Shown piece by piece: positions 26,016-34,701 of a stretch of DNA of 64,000 bases; position 1 is the stretch's first letter; each line of letters opens with the position of its first letter. The notes beneath the pieces were generated by a model. It was not told where the DNA came from and searched no databases. It saw only the letters and a list, made by a program, of their open reading frames with translations. Both the position numbers and the translations under genes were made by a program. This DNA is from Candidatus Marispirochaeta associata (GTDB taxonomy: Bacteria > Spirochaetota > Spirochaetia > JC444 > Marispirochaetaceae): NCBI GenBank assembly GCA_001749745.1, contig JWTM01000424.1, positions 310,001 to 374,000 on the forward strand, written 5' to 3'.

Positions 26016-26021
26016 AAACGG

Positions 26022-26696
26022 ATGAGAAAACGAGCCGTGAGCGAGAGGGAGAAACGGGATAAGGAGCAGACTATCTTGACTGCGGTAGTTCCCCTTTTTG
26101 CCGAGCACTCCTTCGAGGAGATCAGCATGGCCCGGATCGCCGCGGCGGCTCAGGTAGCGAAGGGGACCCTCTTCCTTTACTTCTCTACCAAGGAGGAGCT
26201 CTTCCTGAGACTGATGGAGTCGGGTTTCTCAAAGTGGACCGATGAGCTTCTTTCGCTCCTGTCCGCAATCGAGCATGGTGACGGCGCGGTCGAGCAGGTC
26301 TCCGAAGCGCTCCTGCAAAGCCTCAAGGGTCGGGAGGATTTGCTGCGGCTGCTGGCGATCCTGCATACCCGCATCGAGGCGAACATCTCTCTCGAGGCGG
26401 CGCTCCGGTTCAAGGGCGGCCTGGCCCGTACCGTAGACCGAATTGCCCGGCAATTCAGCCGGATCTTTCCGGTCTTGGATCTGGACGGCGCCCGGGAGGC
26501 GGTAAACGCAGTCTATATGCTGATCGTCGGGGCGACCAATTTCTGCTCCCCCGCTCCGATTATCCGGAAGGCGATCGAGGTCGGCGGTTTCGACCATTTT
26601 CCGACCCGTTTCGAGCCTGAGTTCAAGCGACTCGTTATCCATTACCTCCGCGGCCTCTTGGCCGCGCCTAGGAAGGCGGATTCCCCCATATGTTGA
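26022..26696 (+). CDS. TetR-family transcriptional regulator
   Basis: 224 residues from ATG 26022. An in-frame TTG at 25986 coincides with the predicted -35 element and is rejected as a start. The N-terminal helix-turn-helix (about 10-58) reads EQTILTAVVPLFAEHSFEEISMARIAAAAQVAKGTLFLYF, of which the core VAKGTLFLYF is diagnostic. The rest is the ligand-binding helical domain. It overlaps the first ABC exporter gene by 7 bases, so it most likely controls that exporter in response to a toxic or signalling compound. Confidence 0.9.
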   Translation: MRKRAVSEREKRDKEQTILTAVVPLFAEHSFEEISMARIAAAAQVAKGTLFLYFSTKEELFLRLMESGFSKWTDELLSLLSAIEHGDGAVEQVSEALLQSLKGREDLLRLLAILHTRIEANISLEAALRFKGGLARTVDRIARQFSRIFPVLDLDGAREAVNAVYMLIVGATNFCSPAPIIRKAIEVGGFDHFPTRFEPEFKRLVIHYLRGLLAAPRKADSPIC

Positions 26697-28432
26697 AAGA
26701 GTTTCGTACCCTGTTCCCCTACTTCCGTAGCTTTCGCGGTCGCTACCTGGCGGGGTTTTTCTTCCTCTTCGTGACCGATGCCGGTCAGCTCTATATTCCT
26801 CAACTAACCCGGTCGGTAATCAATCAGATCTCCTCCGGCAGGGTAGATCTCGCATCAATCGGCCGTACTGTACTTCTGATGGTGCTGATCGCCTTTTTAG
26901 TCGGTCTAGGCCGTTTCGGATGGCGTTACTTTATACACGGCGCCTCCCGTAATATTGAGCGGCTCTTGAGGGAGCGCTTCTTCTCCCACCTGCTCACCCT
27001 CTCTCCTTCTTTCTACGGACGAAGCGAGACTGGGGATCTGATGGCCCGGGCCACCGGCGATATGAATCATGTCCGCATGGCCGCCGGGATGGGCTTTGTG
27101 GCCCTCTTCGACGGGCTCTTCATGACCCTCTTTATCCTCTTGATTATCTTCTTTCAGTTCCCCCAGCTGGCGTTGATCGTCCTGGCCCCCTTTCCTTTGA
27201 TTACGGTTCTTGTGCTGGGGATGGGGCGGATGCTCGGCAGACTCTTCAAGAGCGTCCAGGAGGGTTATGCCAAGCTCAGCAGTCATGTGCAGGAGGCCTT
27301 GAGTGGGATCCTGGTGCTGAAGGCCTTTGTCCGGGAGGATGCGAATCTGGGGCAATTCGCCGGTAAGAACGAGGAGTATAAGATCAAGAATCTACAGCTG
27401 GTGCGGATTTGGGGCTTCTTCTTCCCGCTGATCTCGTTTTTGGGCGGGGTGGTTACCCTGTTGCTGCTGCGCTTCGGCGGCTACGCGGTGCTGGACGGAG
27501 CTATGCAGCCCGGTGATTTCGTGGCCGCCATGAGCTACCTGGGCATGCTGATCTGGCCCATGCTCGGCATGGGCTTTACCGTCAACATCCTGCAGCGGGG
27601 CGGCGCGGCCCTGGGAAGGATCAACGCCATACTCAGCGAGAAGCCGGATATCGAGAATATAGAGGGAGCTCTCAAGGGAGCCCCGTCCGGAGACTTAGAG
27701 GTCCGGAATCTCTCTTTTCGCTACCCCGAGTCGAGTTTCGAGGCCCTGGATGATGTCTCCTTCAGCGTCCCCCGAGGGGCGACCCTGGGGATCCTCGGGC
27801 GTACCGGATCGGGAAAGAGCACCCTGATTCGAATGCTCCCCCGCTTGCTCAACACCCCGCCGGGGACGGTCTTCATCGGCGGGAGGGATATTCGCGACTA
27901 TGAGCTCTCCGCCCTGCGCTCGGTCTTCGGTATCGTTCCTCAAGAGACCTTCCTTTTCTCGGCTACCGTGAGCGACAACATCGCCTTCGGGGTGGACGAC
28001 GCTCCCCGGGAGGCCTTGGCCGCCGCGGCAGAGGCTTCGACCATTTCCCGGGACGCGAAGCTCTTTCCCCAGGGCTTCGAGACCAAGGTGGGCGAACGGG
28101 GGATTACCCTCTCCGGCGGGCAGAAGCAGCGCATCGCGATCTCCCGAGCGCTGTTGACCGAGCCGGAGGTGCTGATCTTCGATGACGCCCTCGCCTCGGT
28201 GGATACCTCCACGGAGGAGAAGATTTTAAGTGGTTTTCTCGACCTGCGCCGGGGGAAGACCAATATCCTTATCAGCCACCGGGTCTCCACCCTGAAATTC
28301 TCCGATCATATTATCGTCCTCGAAGCCGGGAAGATCGTCCAATCCGGCACCCATGCGGAGCTGATCAAGGAAGAGGGCTTCTATGCAGAGGTCGCCAATC
28401 TCCAGCGTCTTGAAGAGGAGGAGGCGGTATGA
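26690..28432 (+). CDS. ABC exporter half-transporter, subunit 1 (degenerate ATPase site)
   Basis: 580 residues: six membrane helices (about 18-300) then a nucleotide-binding domain. Walker A is GRTGSGKST, the signature LSGGQKQR is canonical and the H-loop is ISHRVST. Walker B reads LIFDDALASVD, with Asp in place of the catalytic Glu. The second subunit starts with an ATGA overlap and carries the complementary defect, the usual state of heterodimeric exporters with one functional and one degenerate site. It is probably a multidrug or lipid exporter; substrate unknown. It is co-transcribed with tetR. Confidence 0.93.
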   Translation: MLKEFRTLFPYFRSFRGRYLAGFFFLFVTDAGQLYIPQLTRSVINQISSGRVDLASIGRTVLLMVLIAFLVGLGRFGWRYFIHGASRNIERLLRERFFSHLLTLSPSFYGRSETGDLMARATGDMNHVRMAAGMGFVALFDGLFMTLFILLIIFFQFPQLALIVLAPFPLITVLVLGMGRMLGRLFKSVQEGYAKLSSHVQEALSGILVLKAFVREDANLGQFAGKNEEYKIKNLQLVRIWGFFFPLISFLGGVVTLLLLRFGGYAVLDGAMQPGDFVAAMSYLGMLIWPMLGMGFTVNILQRGGAALGRINAILSEKPDIENIEGALKGAPSGDLEVRNLSFRYPESSFEALDDVSFSVPRGATLGILGRTGSGKSTLIRMLPRLLNTPPGTVFIGGRDIRDYELSALRSVFGIVPQETFLFSATVSDNIAFGVDDAPREALAAAAEASTISRDAKLFPQGFETKVGERGITLSGGQKQRIAISRALLTEPEVLIFDDALASVDTSTEEKILSGFLDLRRGKTNILISHRVSTLKFSDHIIVLEAGKIVQSGTHAELIKEEGFYAEVANLQRLEEEEAV

Positions 28433-30540
28433 GCAGTGCGGCCGACGAGTATGTAAAAGGCTTCGACTGGGATATCCTCAAGCGTCTCTCCGCCTTTCTA
28501 AAGCCCTACCGGCTCCTGGTCTCGGTAGCGCTGATCTCCCTCTTTATCGCGACGGTCGCCGAACTGGCCACCCCGGTGGTACTGCAGCGGGCGATCGACC
28601 GCAATATCTTAGGCCACTATCTCCGCTATCAACCGGCTGCCGGGACGGTGGAGGCGGAGGCCATGTCGAATCTGCTCGCCAACGAGGCCGTGCACCGGGC
28701 GAACGGCATCTACTACATTCCCAAGGATGTGGCCGCATCGATCAGCGGCGTCGAAAAACAGCGCCTGACTACGGCGGGCGCCCTCTCGGAGGAGTACTGG
28801 TATCTGGTGCTTGCCGGGGAATACGACGCCGATGAATGGGACAGGGTTACCTCACTCCTGGCCGCGGAAGATCCCGGCGTGGAGCTCCTGGAAGGGGGCT
28901 ACGCCCTCGACCGGGAGCGGCTCGACAGCTTCGATGTCGAGGATCGACGACTCCTCAGGCGGAGCGATCGCAACGGTATCGTGGAACGGAGTTGGCTCTA
29001 TCTGCTCCTGTTGGCGGTGGCGCTCCTGTTTACCTTTCTGCAGATCTATATCATGGCGGCTCTGGGGCAAAATGTGATGCGCGACCTCCGGCTCAAGCTT
29101 CTGCGGCACCTGATGAACCAGTCACTGGCCCACCTCCAGCGGACCCCTGTCGGCAGTCTAGTAAGCCGCTTGACGAGCGATGTGGATACGATCAACGAGC
29201 TCTTCGCCACTGTAGCGATCTCGTTTATCCGCAACTTCAGTATCATGGCCGGAGTCATCATCACCCTCTACCTGATGAATGCCCGGCTGGCGACGATTAC
29301 CGTCCTAACCTTGCCGCCGGTCATCGTGGCGACCCTCTTTTTTCGAGTTAAGGCCAGGGAAGCCTATCGTCTGGTACGAGCCGGCATCTCTCGGGTTAAC
29401 GCCTTCCTTGCCGAGCACATCTCCGGCATGGAGGTGGTGCAGATGTTCGCCCGGGAGAACCGGGTCGACAGGGAGTTTCAGGAGCGAAACGATAATCTCT
29501 TCGCCGCCTCCCTGAAGGAGCTCTACGTCTTCGCACCCTTTCGGGCTTCGATCGATTTTCTGACTACCGTCTCCACCGGGGTGATTCTCTTCTTCGGCGC
29601 CCGGATGTTTACCGATCTCTCGGTCTCGTTGGGGATCCTTATCGCCTTCTTGAGCCTGATCAAGATGTTCTATCGGCCGGTAATGGATATCTCGGAGAAG
29701 TTCACTATCATGCAGTCCGCCATGGCCGGCGGGGAACGGCTCTTCAAGATTCTCGATACGGATAATTCGATTCCAGACCGGGGAGATAAGCGGCTCGATG
29801 AGGTGAACGGATCGCTGGTATTCGACCGGGTCGACTTTGCCTATGTTCCCGAGGAACCGGTTCTGCAGCAGCTCTCTTTTCGGGTCGAACCGGGAGAGAC
29901 GGTAGCCGTAGTGGGCTACACCGGTGCGGGAAAGACGACGATTGCAAATCTTCTGACCCGGTTTTGGGATATTCAGGCCGGGAGCATTCAGGTCGACGGA
30001 GTCGATATCCGCGATATGAAGCTGGCTGAGCTCCGGCGTTCCATTCAGCCGGTGCAGCAGGACGTCTTTCTCTTCTCCGGCACGGTGGAGGAGAATATCA
30101 CCCTTGGGGCGCCTATACCCCGGGAGGCGGTGGTCGAGGCGTCTAAGATGGTCGACGCCCATCAGTTTATTAAACGGCTGCCCCAGGGCTACGATACGGT
30201 GCTCCACGAACGGGGGAGTAATCTTTCGACCGGCCAGAAGCAGCTGATCTCCTTTGCCCGGGTCATCGCCCAGAATCCTCAGGTGCTGATTCTGGACGAA
30301 GCGACGGCTAATGTGGATACCGAGACCGAGCAGCTGATTCAAAATGCCTTGAGCGTGCTGCTCGAGGGGCGTACCTCGCTGGTCATCGCCCACCGGCTCT
30401 CGACGATCAAAAACGCGGATCGGATTATGGTCTTGAGCCACGGCAAGCTGGTCGAGACCGGTCGGCATGAGGAGCTGATCGCCGAACGAGGGCTCTACTA
30501 CAACCTCTATCGGCTGCAGTACGCCGAAGAGAGCGCCTAG
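28429..30540 (+). CDS. ABC exporter half-transporter, subunit 2, with large extracytoplasmic insert
   Basis: 703 residues, about 110 longer than usual. Helix 1 (about 24-44) and helix 2 (about 183-207) are separated by about 135 residues that form an extracytoplasmic domain (about 55-175). The nucleotide-binding domain has Walker A GYTGAGKTT, signature LSTGQKQL (second Gly changed to Thr), Walker B LILDEATANVD with catalytic Glu present, and H-loop IAHRLST. Paired with subunit 1, the consensus site combines this Walker B with the intact signature of subunit 1. Lipoate ligase follows 10 bases later. Confidence 0.93.
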   Translation: MSSAADEYVKGFDWDILKRLSAFLKPYRLLVSVALISLFIATVAELATPVVLQRAIDRNILGHYLRYQPAAGTVEAEAMSNLLANEAVHRANGIYYIPKDVAASISGVEKQRLTTAGALSEEYWYLVLAGEYDADEWDRVTSLLAAEDPGVELLEGGYALDRERLDSFDVEDRRLLRRSDRNGIVERSWLYLLLLAVALLFTFLQIYIMAALGQNVMRDLRLKLLRHLMNQSLAHLQRTPVGSLVSRLTSDVDTINELFATVAISFIRNFSIMAGVIITLYLMNARLATITVLTLPPVIVATLFFRVKAREAYRLVRAGISRVNAFLAEHISGMEVVQMFARENRVDREFQERNDNLFAASLKELYVFAPFRASIDFLTTVSTGVILFFGARMFTDLSVSLGILIAFLSLIKMFYRPVMDISEKFTIMQSAMAGGERLFKILDTDNSIPDRGDKRLDEVNGSLVFDRVDFAYVPEEPVLQQLSFRVEPGETVAVVGYTGAGKTTIANLLTRFWDIQAGSIQVDGVDIRDMKLAELRRSIQPVQQDVFLFSGTVEENITLGAPIPREAVVEASKMVDAHQFIKRLPQGYDTVLHERGSNLSTGQKQLISFARVIAQNPQVLILDEATANVDTETEQLIQNALSVLLEGRTSLVIAHRLSTIKNADRIMVLSHGKLVETGRHEELIAERGLYYNLYRLQYAEESA

Positions 30541-30550
30541 GAGCCGTCGC

Positions 30551-31435
30551 ATGCGGGTAATAACTCTCTCATCAAGCGATCCCTATGCAAACCTGGCGGC
30601 CGAGCGCCATATCTTCGAGAATGCAATCTTCGGCGAGAAGGCCCTGCTCCTCTATGTGAACCGTCCCTGCGTGGTGGTCGGCCGGTCGCAGAATCCCTGG
30701 CGGGAGTGCAATCTCTTTCGGATGGCGGGTCTCGGGCTGCCGCTGGTACGACGCTACACCGGCGGCGGCACGGTCTATCATGATCCGGGAAATCTCAACT
30801 TCGCCTTTATCTCTCCCCGGGAGAGCTACGATAAAACCCGTAATGCGGAACTGGTCGCGTCGGCCCTGGCCGGGCTCGGGATTGAGGCGGCGGTAAACGA
30901 GCGGAACGACCTGACCGTGTGTGAGCGTAAGTTCTCCGGCAGCGCCTACCGACTGACGAAGGAGCGGGCCCTGCACCACGGAACCATCCTGGTCGATGCG
31001 GATCTCGCCGCCCTGCGCTCGGTTCTCAAGCCGAGTTTTCCCGGTATCGAAAGCCGGGGGGTCGCATCGGTCTCCTCGCCGGTTATAGCATTGTCGGAGT
31101 TAATACCCGGGCTTGAAATCTCCGCCATCGAGGATGCCCTCGCGGCGGAGGTCGGCGGCGTTCGGGAGTCCCTGTCGGCCGAAGATCTTGTCTATCGGGA
31201 GAGCGCCGCCGCGGCGGATGCCTTCCGCGGCTGGGAGTGGCGCTTCGGGAAAACCCCGCGCTTCAGCTTTCCCTTGCCGGGGCGGAACGACGGCTCGGCC
31301 CGTCTTCAGGTCGAGCACGGTCGCTTATCCGGGATCGAGGGGGCCGCTGCAGCTGAATCGGCGGAGGAGTGGCGCGGGCACATCGGAAAAAAACTGGATC
31401 AAATCGGGAACCTTTCGCTGCTCCAAATCGACTAA
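30551..31435 (+). CDS. lplA: Lipoate-protein ligase A
   Basis: 294 residues. The catalytic domain has RPCVVVGRSQNPW, RRYTGGGTVYHDPGNLNF (lipoyl-AMP binding) and the lipoyl-Lys-contacting KFSGSAYR. A C-terminal accessory domain (about 205-290; WEWRFGKTPRFSF) is present, so the protein is full length. It activates lipoate with ATP and transfers it to lipoyl domains such as those of 2-oxoacid dehydrogenases or GcvH. GGAG in the preceding stop region lies 8 bases before ATG 30551. Confidence 0.93.
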   Translation: MRVITLSSSDPYANLAAERHIFENAIFGEKALLLYVNRPCVVVGRSQNPWRECNLFRMAGLGLPLVRRYTGGGTVYHDPGNLNFAFISPRESYDKTRNAELVASALAGLGIEAAVNERNDLTVCERKFSGSAYRLTKERALHHGTILVDADLAALRSVLKPSFPGIESRGVASVSSPVIALSELIPGLEISAIEDALAAEVGGVRESLSAEDLVYRESAAAADAFRGWEWRFGKTPRFSFPLPGRNDGSARLQVEHGRLSGIEGAAAAESAEEWRGHIGKKLDQIGNLSLLQID

Positions 31436-31481
31436 TAGCTGTATCAACCGGCAAACGATGTCGACACGAAGGAGTCTGACT

Positions 31482-31883
31482 ATGAAACGACGAACTACTC
31501 TTATTTTGACGGGGCTTATTCTCATGGCTACGGCGCTGAGTGCCCAGGGATTCGACGAGGCCGCCCTCTACGAGCGGCTGGGGCTCGAGGAGAACGAGAT
31601 AGGGCGGATCCGCGAAGCAGGCTATGAAGCGGCGGAACTCAACCGGGAGGCCGGGGTGGAGCAGAAGCTGATTCAGGCCCGGATGGAGAAGCTGCTATTG
31701 AGTCCGAATCCGGATATGGCGGCGGTAGAGGCGCTTCTGCGGGAGTCTTTGGAGTGGAAGCTCAAGGTGGAGCTGGCCAAGATCGAACGCTCGGTCGAGG
31801 TGCGCCGGATTCTTGGCGAAGAGCGTTGGCTCGATCTTTTACAGCTGCGCCGCAAGATGCGGGAGCGGCAGACCCAGAATTAA
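31482..31883 (+). CDS. Exported Spy/CpxP-like helical protein
   Basis: 133 residues from ATG 31482 with AAGGAG 7 bases upstream; longer upstream in-frame sequence overlaps lplA and is not coding. The signal peptide TTLILTGLILMATALSAQG precedes an all-helical, Glu/Arg/Leu-rich mature protein with repeated LLREALEWKLKVELAKIE-type helices, similar to heavy-metal-sensing CpxP/Spy/CnrX proteins. It directly precedes the ECF sigma gene (3-base gap), the position of periplasmic sensors for CnrYXH-like systems. Sensor or chaperone role is inferred from this context. Confidence 0.7.
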   Translation: MKRRTTLILTGLILMATALSAQGFDEAALYERLGLEENEIGRIREAGYEAAELNREAGVEQKLIQARMEKLLLSPNPDMAAVEALLRESLEWKLKVELAKIERSVEVRRILGEERWLDLLQLRRKMRERQTQN

Positions 31884-31886
31884 ACG

Positions 31887-32444
31887 GTGGACGACGACGC
31901 CCTGATAATCCGTTATCTCGATGCCCGGGATGATACGGCCTTCGCGGAGCTCGTCGCCCGTTATCGTCCCTTTATGCGCCGGGTGCTCTTCGGCGTCTTC
32001 GGCTGCTGGTGCGACGAGGCGGAGGAGGCCGAGCAGGAGGTGCTGATCGCCCTCAGCGGGGAGCTGTCGAAGTTCCGCGGTAAGGCGACTTTCGGTACTT
32101 ACCTCTATCGAATGGTCCGCAACAAGGGGGTGGATGCGCTGCGACGCCTGCGTCGTCGGCGGAAGCACCTCGCACCTGTGGGCAGTGAGATTTGTGATCC
32201 CGGGAATCCGGAGGCGGCGGCCATAGACCGGGAGCGCCGCCGGCTGCTCTACAGGATTCTGGGTCACCTCAAGGAGGAGCAGCGCAGTCTGCTTATCCTG
32301 AAGGAGATTGAGGGCTACAGTCTGACGGATATCGCGGAACTTACCGGGCTACCGGTAGGAACGCTAAAATCCCGTCTTCACCGCGCCCGACGCCGGGCGG
32401 CGAGGTTGGCGGAGCAAGCGGAAGGAGGAGAGTATGGGATGTAG
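31887..32444 (+). CDS. ECF-type RNA polymerase sigma factor
   Basis: 185 residues from GTG 31887. Sigma region 2 (about 10-85) includes FAELVARYRPFMRRV and FRGKATFGTYLYRMVRNKGVDALRR. Region 4 (about 120-175) has YSLTDIAELTGLPVGTLKSRLHRARR. It probably responds to envelope stress or metal via the flanking Spy-like protein and anti-sigma factor. It overlaps the anti-sigma gene by 11 bases, giving coupled synthesis. Confidence 0.94.
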   Translation: MDDDALIIRYLDARDDTAFAELVARYRPFMRRVLFGVFGCWCDEAEEAEQEVLIALSGELSKFRGKATFGTYLYRMVRNKGVDALRRLRRRRKHLAPVGSEICDPGNPEAAAIDRERRRLLYRILGHLKEEQRSLLILKEIEGYSLTDIAELTGLPVGTLKSRLHRARRRAARLAEQAEGGEYGM

Positions 32445-32841
32445 ACGTTGGCGGGAGATCGACGCTTGCCTCGATGAAGATCGAGACCTGCCTGATTATC
32501 TGCGTGTTCATCTGGAATCCTGTCCTCGTTGCAGACGACGCTTGGCGGCCTACCGCCGCTTCATCGGCGACCTTCAGCAGGAGTTAGAGGAGCCCCTCGC
32601 GTTGAGGACCGGTCCCATCCCTGCTCCCCGACGCCCTCCACGGGCCTCGCTCTTGGTTGCGGCCGGGGTCTTCAGCCTGAGTGTCGTCGCAGGATTCCTG
32701 CTCTTGCCCGGTCTGCTGCAGACCCGGGAACTGAAGCTGGAATACGCCCGGGAGCTCAGCCGTGATGTGCTGGAAGGAACTCTCTTTGAATACGCCGATG
32801 CGGGCGGACTCAGCTACGGCGAGAGCGACTGGTTTAACTAA
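32434..32841 (+). CDS. Membrane-anchored anti-sigma factor with zinc finger
   Basis: 135 residues. The N-terminal zf-HC2-type anti-sigma domain contains HLESCPRC (His-x3-Cys-x2-Cys) near residue 29. One membrane helix (about 70-92; LLVAAGVFSLSVVAGFLLL) leads to a short periplasmic tail. It should sequester the ECF sigma factor at the membrane. GGAGGAG lies upstream of ATG 32434. The last 20 bases of the gene are repeated once immediately after the stop codon. Confidence 0.85.
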   Translation: MGCRRWREIDACLDEDRDLPDYLRVHLESCPRCRRRLAAYRRFIGDLQQELEEPLALRTGPIPAPRRPPRASLLVAAGVFSLSVVAGFLLLPGLLQTRELKLEYARELSRDVLEGTLFEYADAGGLSYGESDWFN

Positions 32842-32861
32842 AGAGCGACTGTTTTAACTAA
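32822..32861 (+). repeat. 20-bp tandem duplication at the anti-sigma stop codon
   Basis: 32822-32841 (ending in the stop codon TAA) is repeated as 32842-32861 with a single mismatch (G at 32832, T at 32852). It looks like a recent slippage duplication and does not change the protein. Confidence 0.85.
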
Positions 32862-32864
32862 AAA

Positions 32865-32889
32865 GACCGCCCGGGGATGCCGGGCGGTC
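32865..32889. terminator. Intrinsic terminator of the hyd operon (bidirectional)
   Basis: A perfect 10-bp GC-rich stem (32865-32874 with 32880-32889) with a GGATG loop. On the minus strand it is followed by TTTTTAG, so it should end the hydrogenase message. It also lies after the sigma/anti-sigma genes on the plus strand. Confidence 0.8.
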
Positions 32890-32913
32890 GAATGATTACG
32901 GAACCTTTGAGGC

Positions 32914-34701
32914 TCATTCGTTCTCGGAGCCGATGGTCTCCCGTTTCTTATAATGAGTATGCAACAGGTGGTGTGACTTCTCGCCCAAGGGCTCGCCGAG
33001 AAACTCCTCGTAGATCGCGGTGACGGCGGGATTCTCGTGGGATTTCCGTAAGGTCTTCCCTTCGTCCTCCTTATAGATCGCTTCGATCCGTTTCTGCCGC
33101 ACCGAATCGTCGGTAAAGCGGGGTTGTCCGCCGCCGCCGATGCAGCCGCCGGGACAGGTCATTATCTCGATGAAGTGGTAATCGGCCTTCCCCTCCTTGA
33201 CCAGCTCCATCAGCTTGCCCGCATTGCCCAGGCCGTGGGCGACCGCGACCTTGGCTTCGACCCCTTCAAGAAAATCCCACTCGGGCTTCACCTGTTCCAG
33301 TACCAGACTCGCCTCTTTGATCCCTTCCAGACCGGCCAGGGGAGCCACATGCAGATTCTCGAGGGGGAAAGCCCGGCCGGTAACGATCTCGTAGACCGTC
33401 CTCAAGGCCGCCTCCATCACGCCGCCGGTGTTGGCGAAGATATCCGCCGCTCCCGAGGAGATCCCCAGAGGATCGTCCATCGCGCCGTCCGGGAGGGATG
33501 CGAAGCGAATCCCGGCCCCCTTGATCATCCGGGCCAGTTCCCGGGTGGTGAGAACGTAATCAACGTCTTGAACGCCTGAGTCGCGCATCTCGTCCCGCTG
33601 GGCCTCGTACTTCTTGGCCGTGCAGGGCATGACCGAGACGACGGTAATCTCTTCGGCGCGCTTCTCGATCTTCCCGGCATAGTAGGTCTTGGCCAGGGCG
33701 CCGAACATCTGCTGCGGCGATTTACAGCTCGAGATATTATCGATCAGCTCCGGATAGTAGTACTCCAGGTACTTGATCCAGCCCGGTGAACAAGAAGAAA
33801 ATTGGGGCAGGGCCGTCTTCTCCTTGGTCTTCAGGGCCTTGGTCAGGCGCATCAGGAGCTCCGAGCCCTCCTCGATTATCGTCAGGTCGGCGGTGAAGTT
33901 GGTGTCGAAGACCGCATCGAAGCCCATGGCCCGGAGGGCGCTGACCATCTTGCCGGTTACCAGGGTGCCCGGTTCGAGGCCGAACTCTTCTCCTAAGGCA
34001 GCCCGAATCGCCGGAGCGGTCTGTACAACCACGTGCTGATTGGGATCGTCCAGGGCCTCCCAGACCTGCTCGATGTGACTCTTCTCGGTAATGGCCCCCA
34101 CCGGACAAACCGCGGCGCATTGTCCGCACTGCACACAGGCCAGGCTCTCCAGATTGCGGGAGAATGCCGGGCCGATTACCGTATCGAAGCCGCGGTTCTG
34201 CGGGAAGAGGGCGCCCACGCCTTGAACCTCGTTACAGACGGTTACGCAACGCCGGCACTTGATGCACTTGGCTCCGTCCCGGCTCAAGGCCGGGGTCGAT
34301 TCGTCGTAAGCCGGTTCCAGCCGCTCTCCGGTGAAGCGCTCCTGGTCGATACCGAGCTCATTGGCTAAGGCCTTCAGTTCGCAGTCCTCGCTTCGATCGC
34401 AGAACTGGCACTCGCCGTTGTGCTCGCTTAAGAGAAGTTCCACCACCATGCGGCGGGCCTCGCGCACCCGACGGCTGTTGGTCATGACCTGCATCCCCTC
34501 GCGAACCGGAGTGGCGCAGGCGGGCATCAGGGTTTTAGCTCCCTCAACCTCGACCATACAGACCCGGCAGGCGCCTAAGGGGGATTTCCCCTCCAAATAG
34601 CAGAGGGTCGGAATCTCGAGCCCCACGGTCTCGGCTGCCGCAAGGATGGTGGTATTCGGTTCGGCCTGAACCGGAATTGAATTGATGGTCAGATTAAGCA
34701 T
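32914..34701 (-). CDS. hydA: [FeFe]-hydrogenase catalytic subunit HydA
   Basis: 595 residues. The N-terminal [2Fe-2S] domain has TLCYLEG, GACRVC and MPACATP. A His-ligated [4Fe-4S] site (HNGECQFC, then EDC) and two [4Fe-4S] clusters (CIKCRRCVTVC about 147, CVQCGQCAAVCP about 190) follow. The H-cluster motifs are L1 FSSCSPGW, L2 MPCTAKK and L3 MTCPGGCIGGGGQP, plus a C-terminal small-subunit-like segment. All H-cluster Cys are present; L1 has Ser where Thr is usual. It reduces protons or oxidises H2 in a multimeric NAD-linked, probably electron-bifurcating, complex with HydB and HydC. It overlaps the hydB stop by 8 bases. Confidence 0.95.
   Translation of the reverse strand: MLNLTINSIPVQAEPNTTILAAAETVGLEIPTLCYLEGKSPLGACRVCMVEVEGAKTLMPACATPVREGMQVMTNSRRVREARRMVVELLLSEHNGECQFCDRSEDCELKALANELGIDQERFTGERLEPAYDESTPALSRDGAKCIKCRRCVTVCNEVQGVGALFPQNRGFDTVIGPAFSRNLESLACVQCGQCAAVCPVGAITEKSHIEQVWEALDDPNQHVVVQTAPAIRAALGEEFGLEPGTLVTGKMVSALRAMGFDAVFDTNFTADLTIIEEGSELLMRLTKALKTKEKTALPQFSSCSPGWIKYLEYYYPELIDNISSCKSPQQMFGALAKTYYAGKIEKRAEEITVVSVMPCTAKKYEAQRDEMRDSGVQDVDYVLTTRELARMIKGAGIRFASLPDGAMDDPLGISSGAADIFANTGGVMEAALRTVYEIVTGRAFPLENLHVAPLAGLEGIKEASLVLEQVKPEWDFLEGVEAKVAVAHGLGNAGKLMELVKEGKADYHFIEIMTCPGGCIGGGGQPRFTDDSVRQKRIEAIYKEDEGKTLRKSHENPAVTAIYEEFLGEPLGEKSHHLLHTHYKKRETIGSENE

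Noticed and set aside
25986..26021. TTG 25986 as start of the TetR gene
   Set aside because: TTG is part of the predicted -35 element TTGACT, and the extra 12 residues do not belong to the TetR fold.
31113..31481. Long upstream extension of the Spy-like gene
   Set aside because: It overlaps lplA in another frame, has frame-shadow composition, and ATG 31482 has AAGGAG and a signal peptide.
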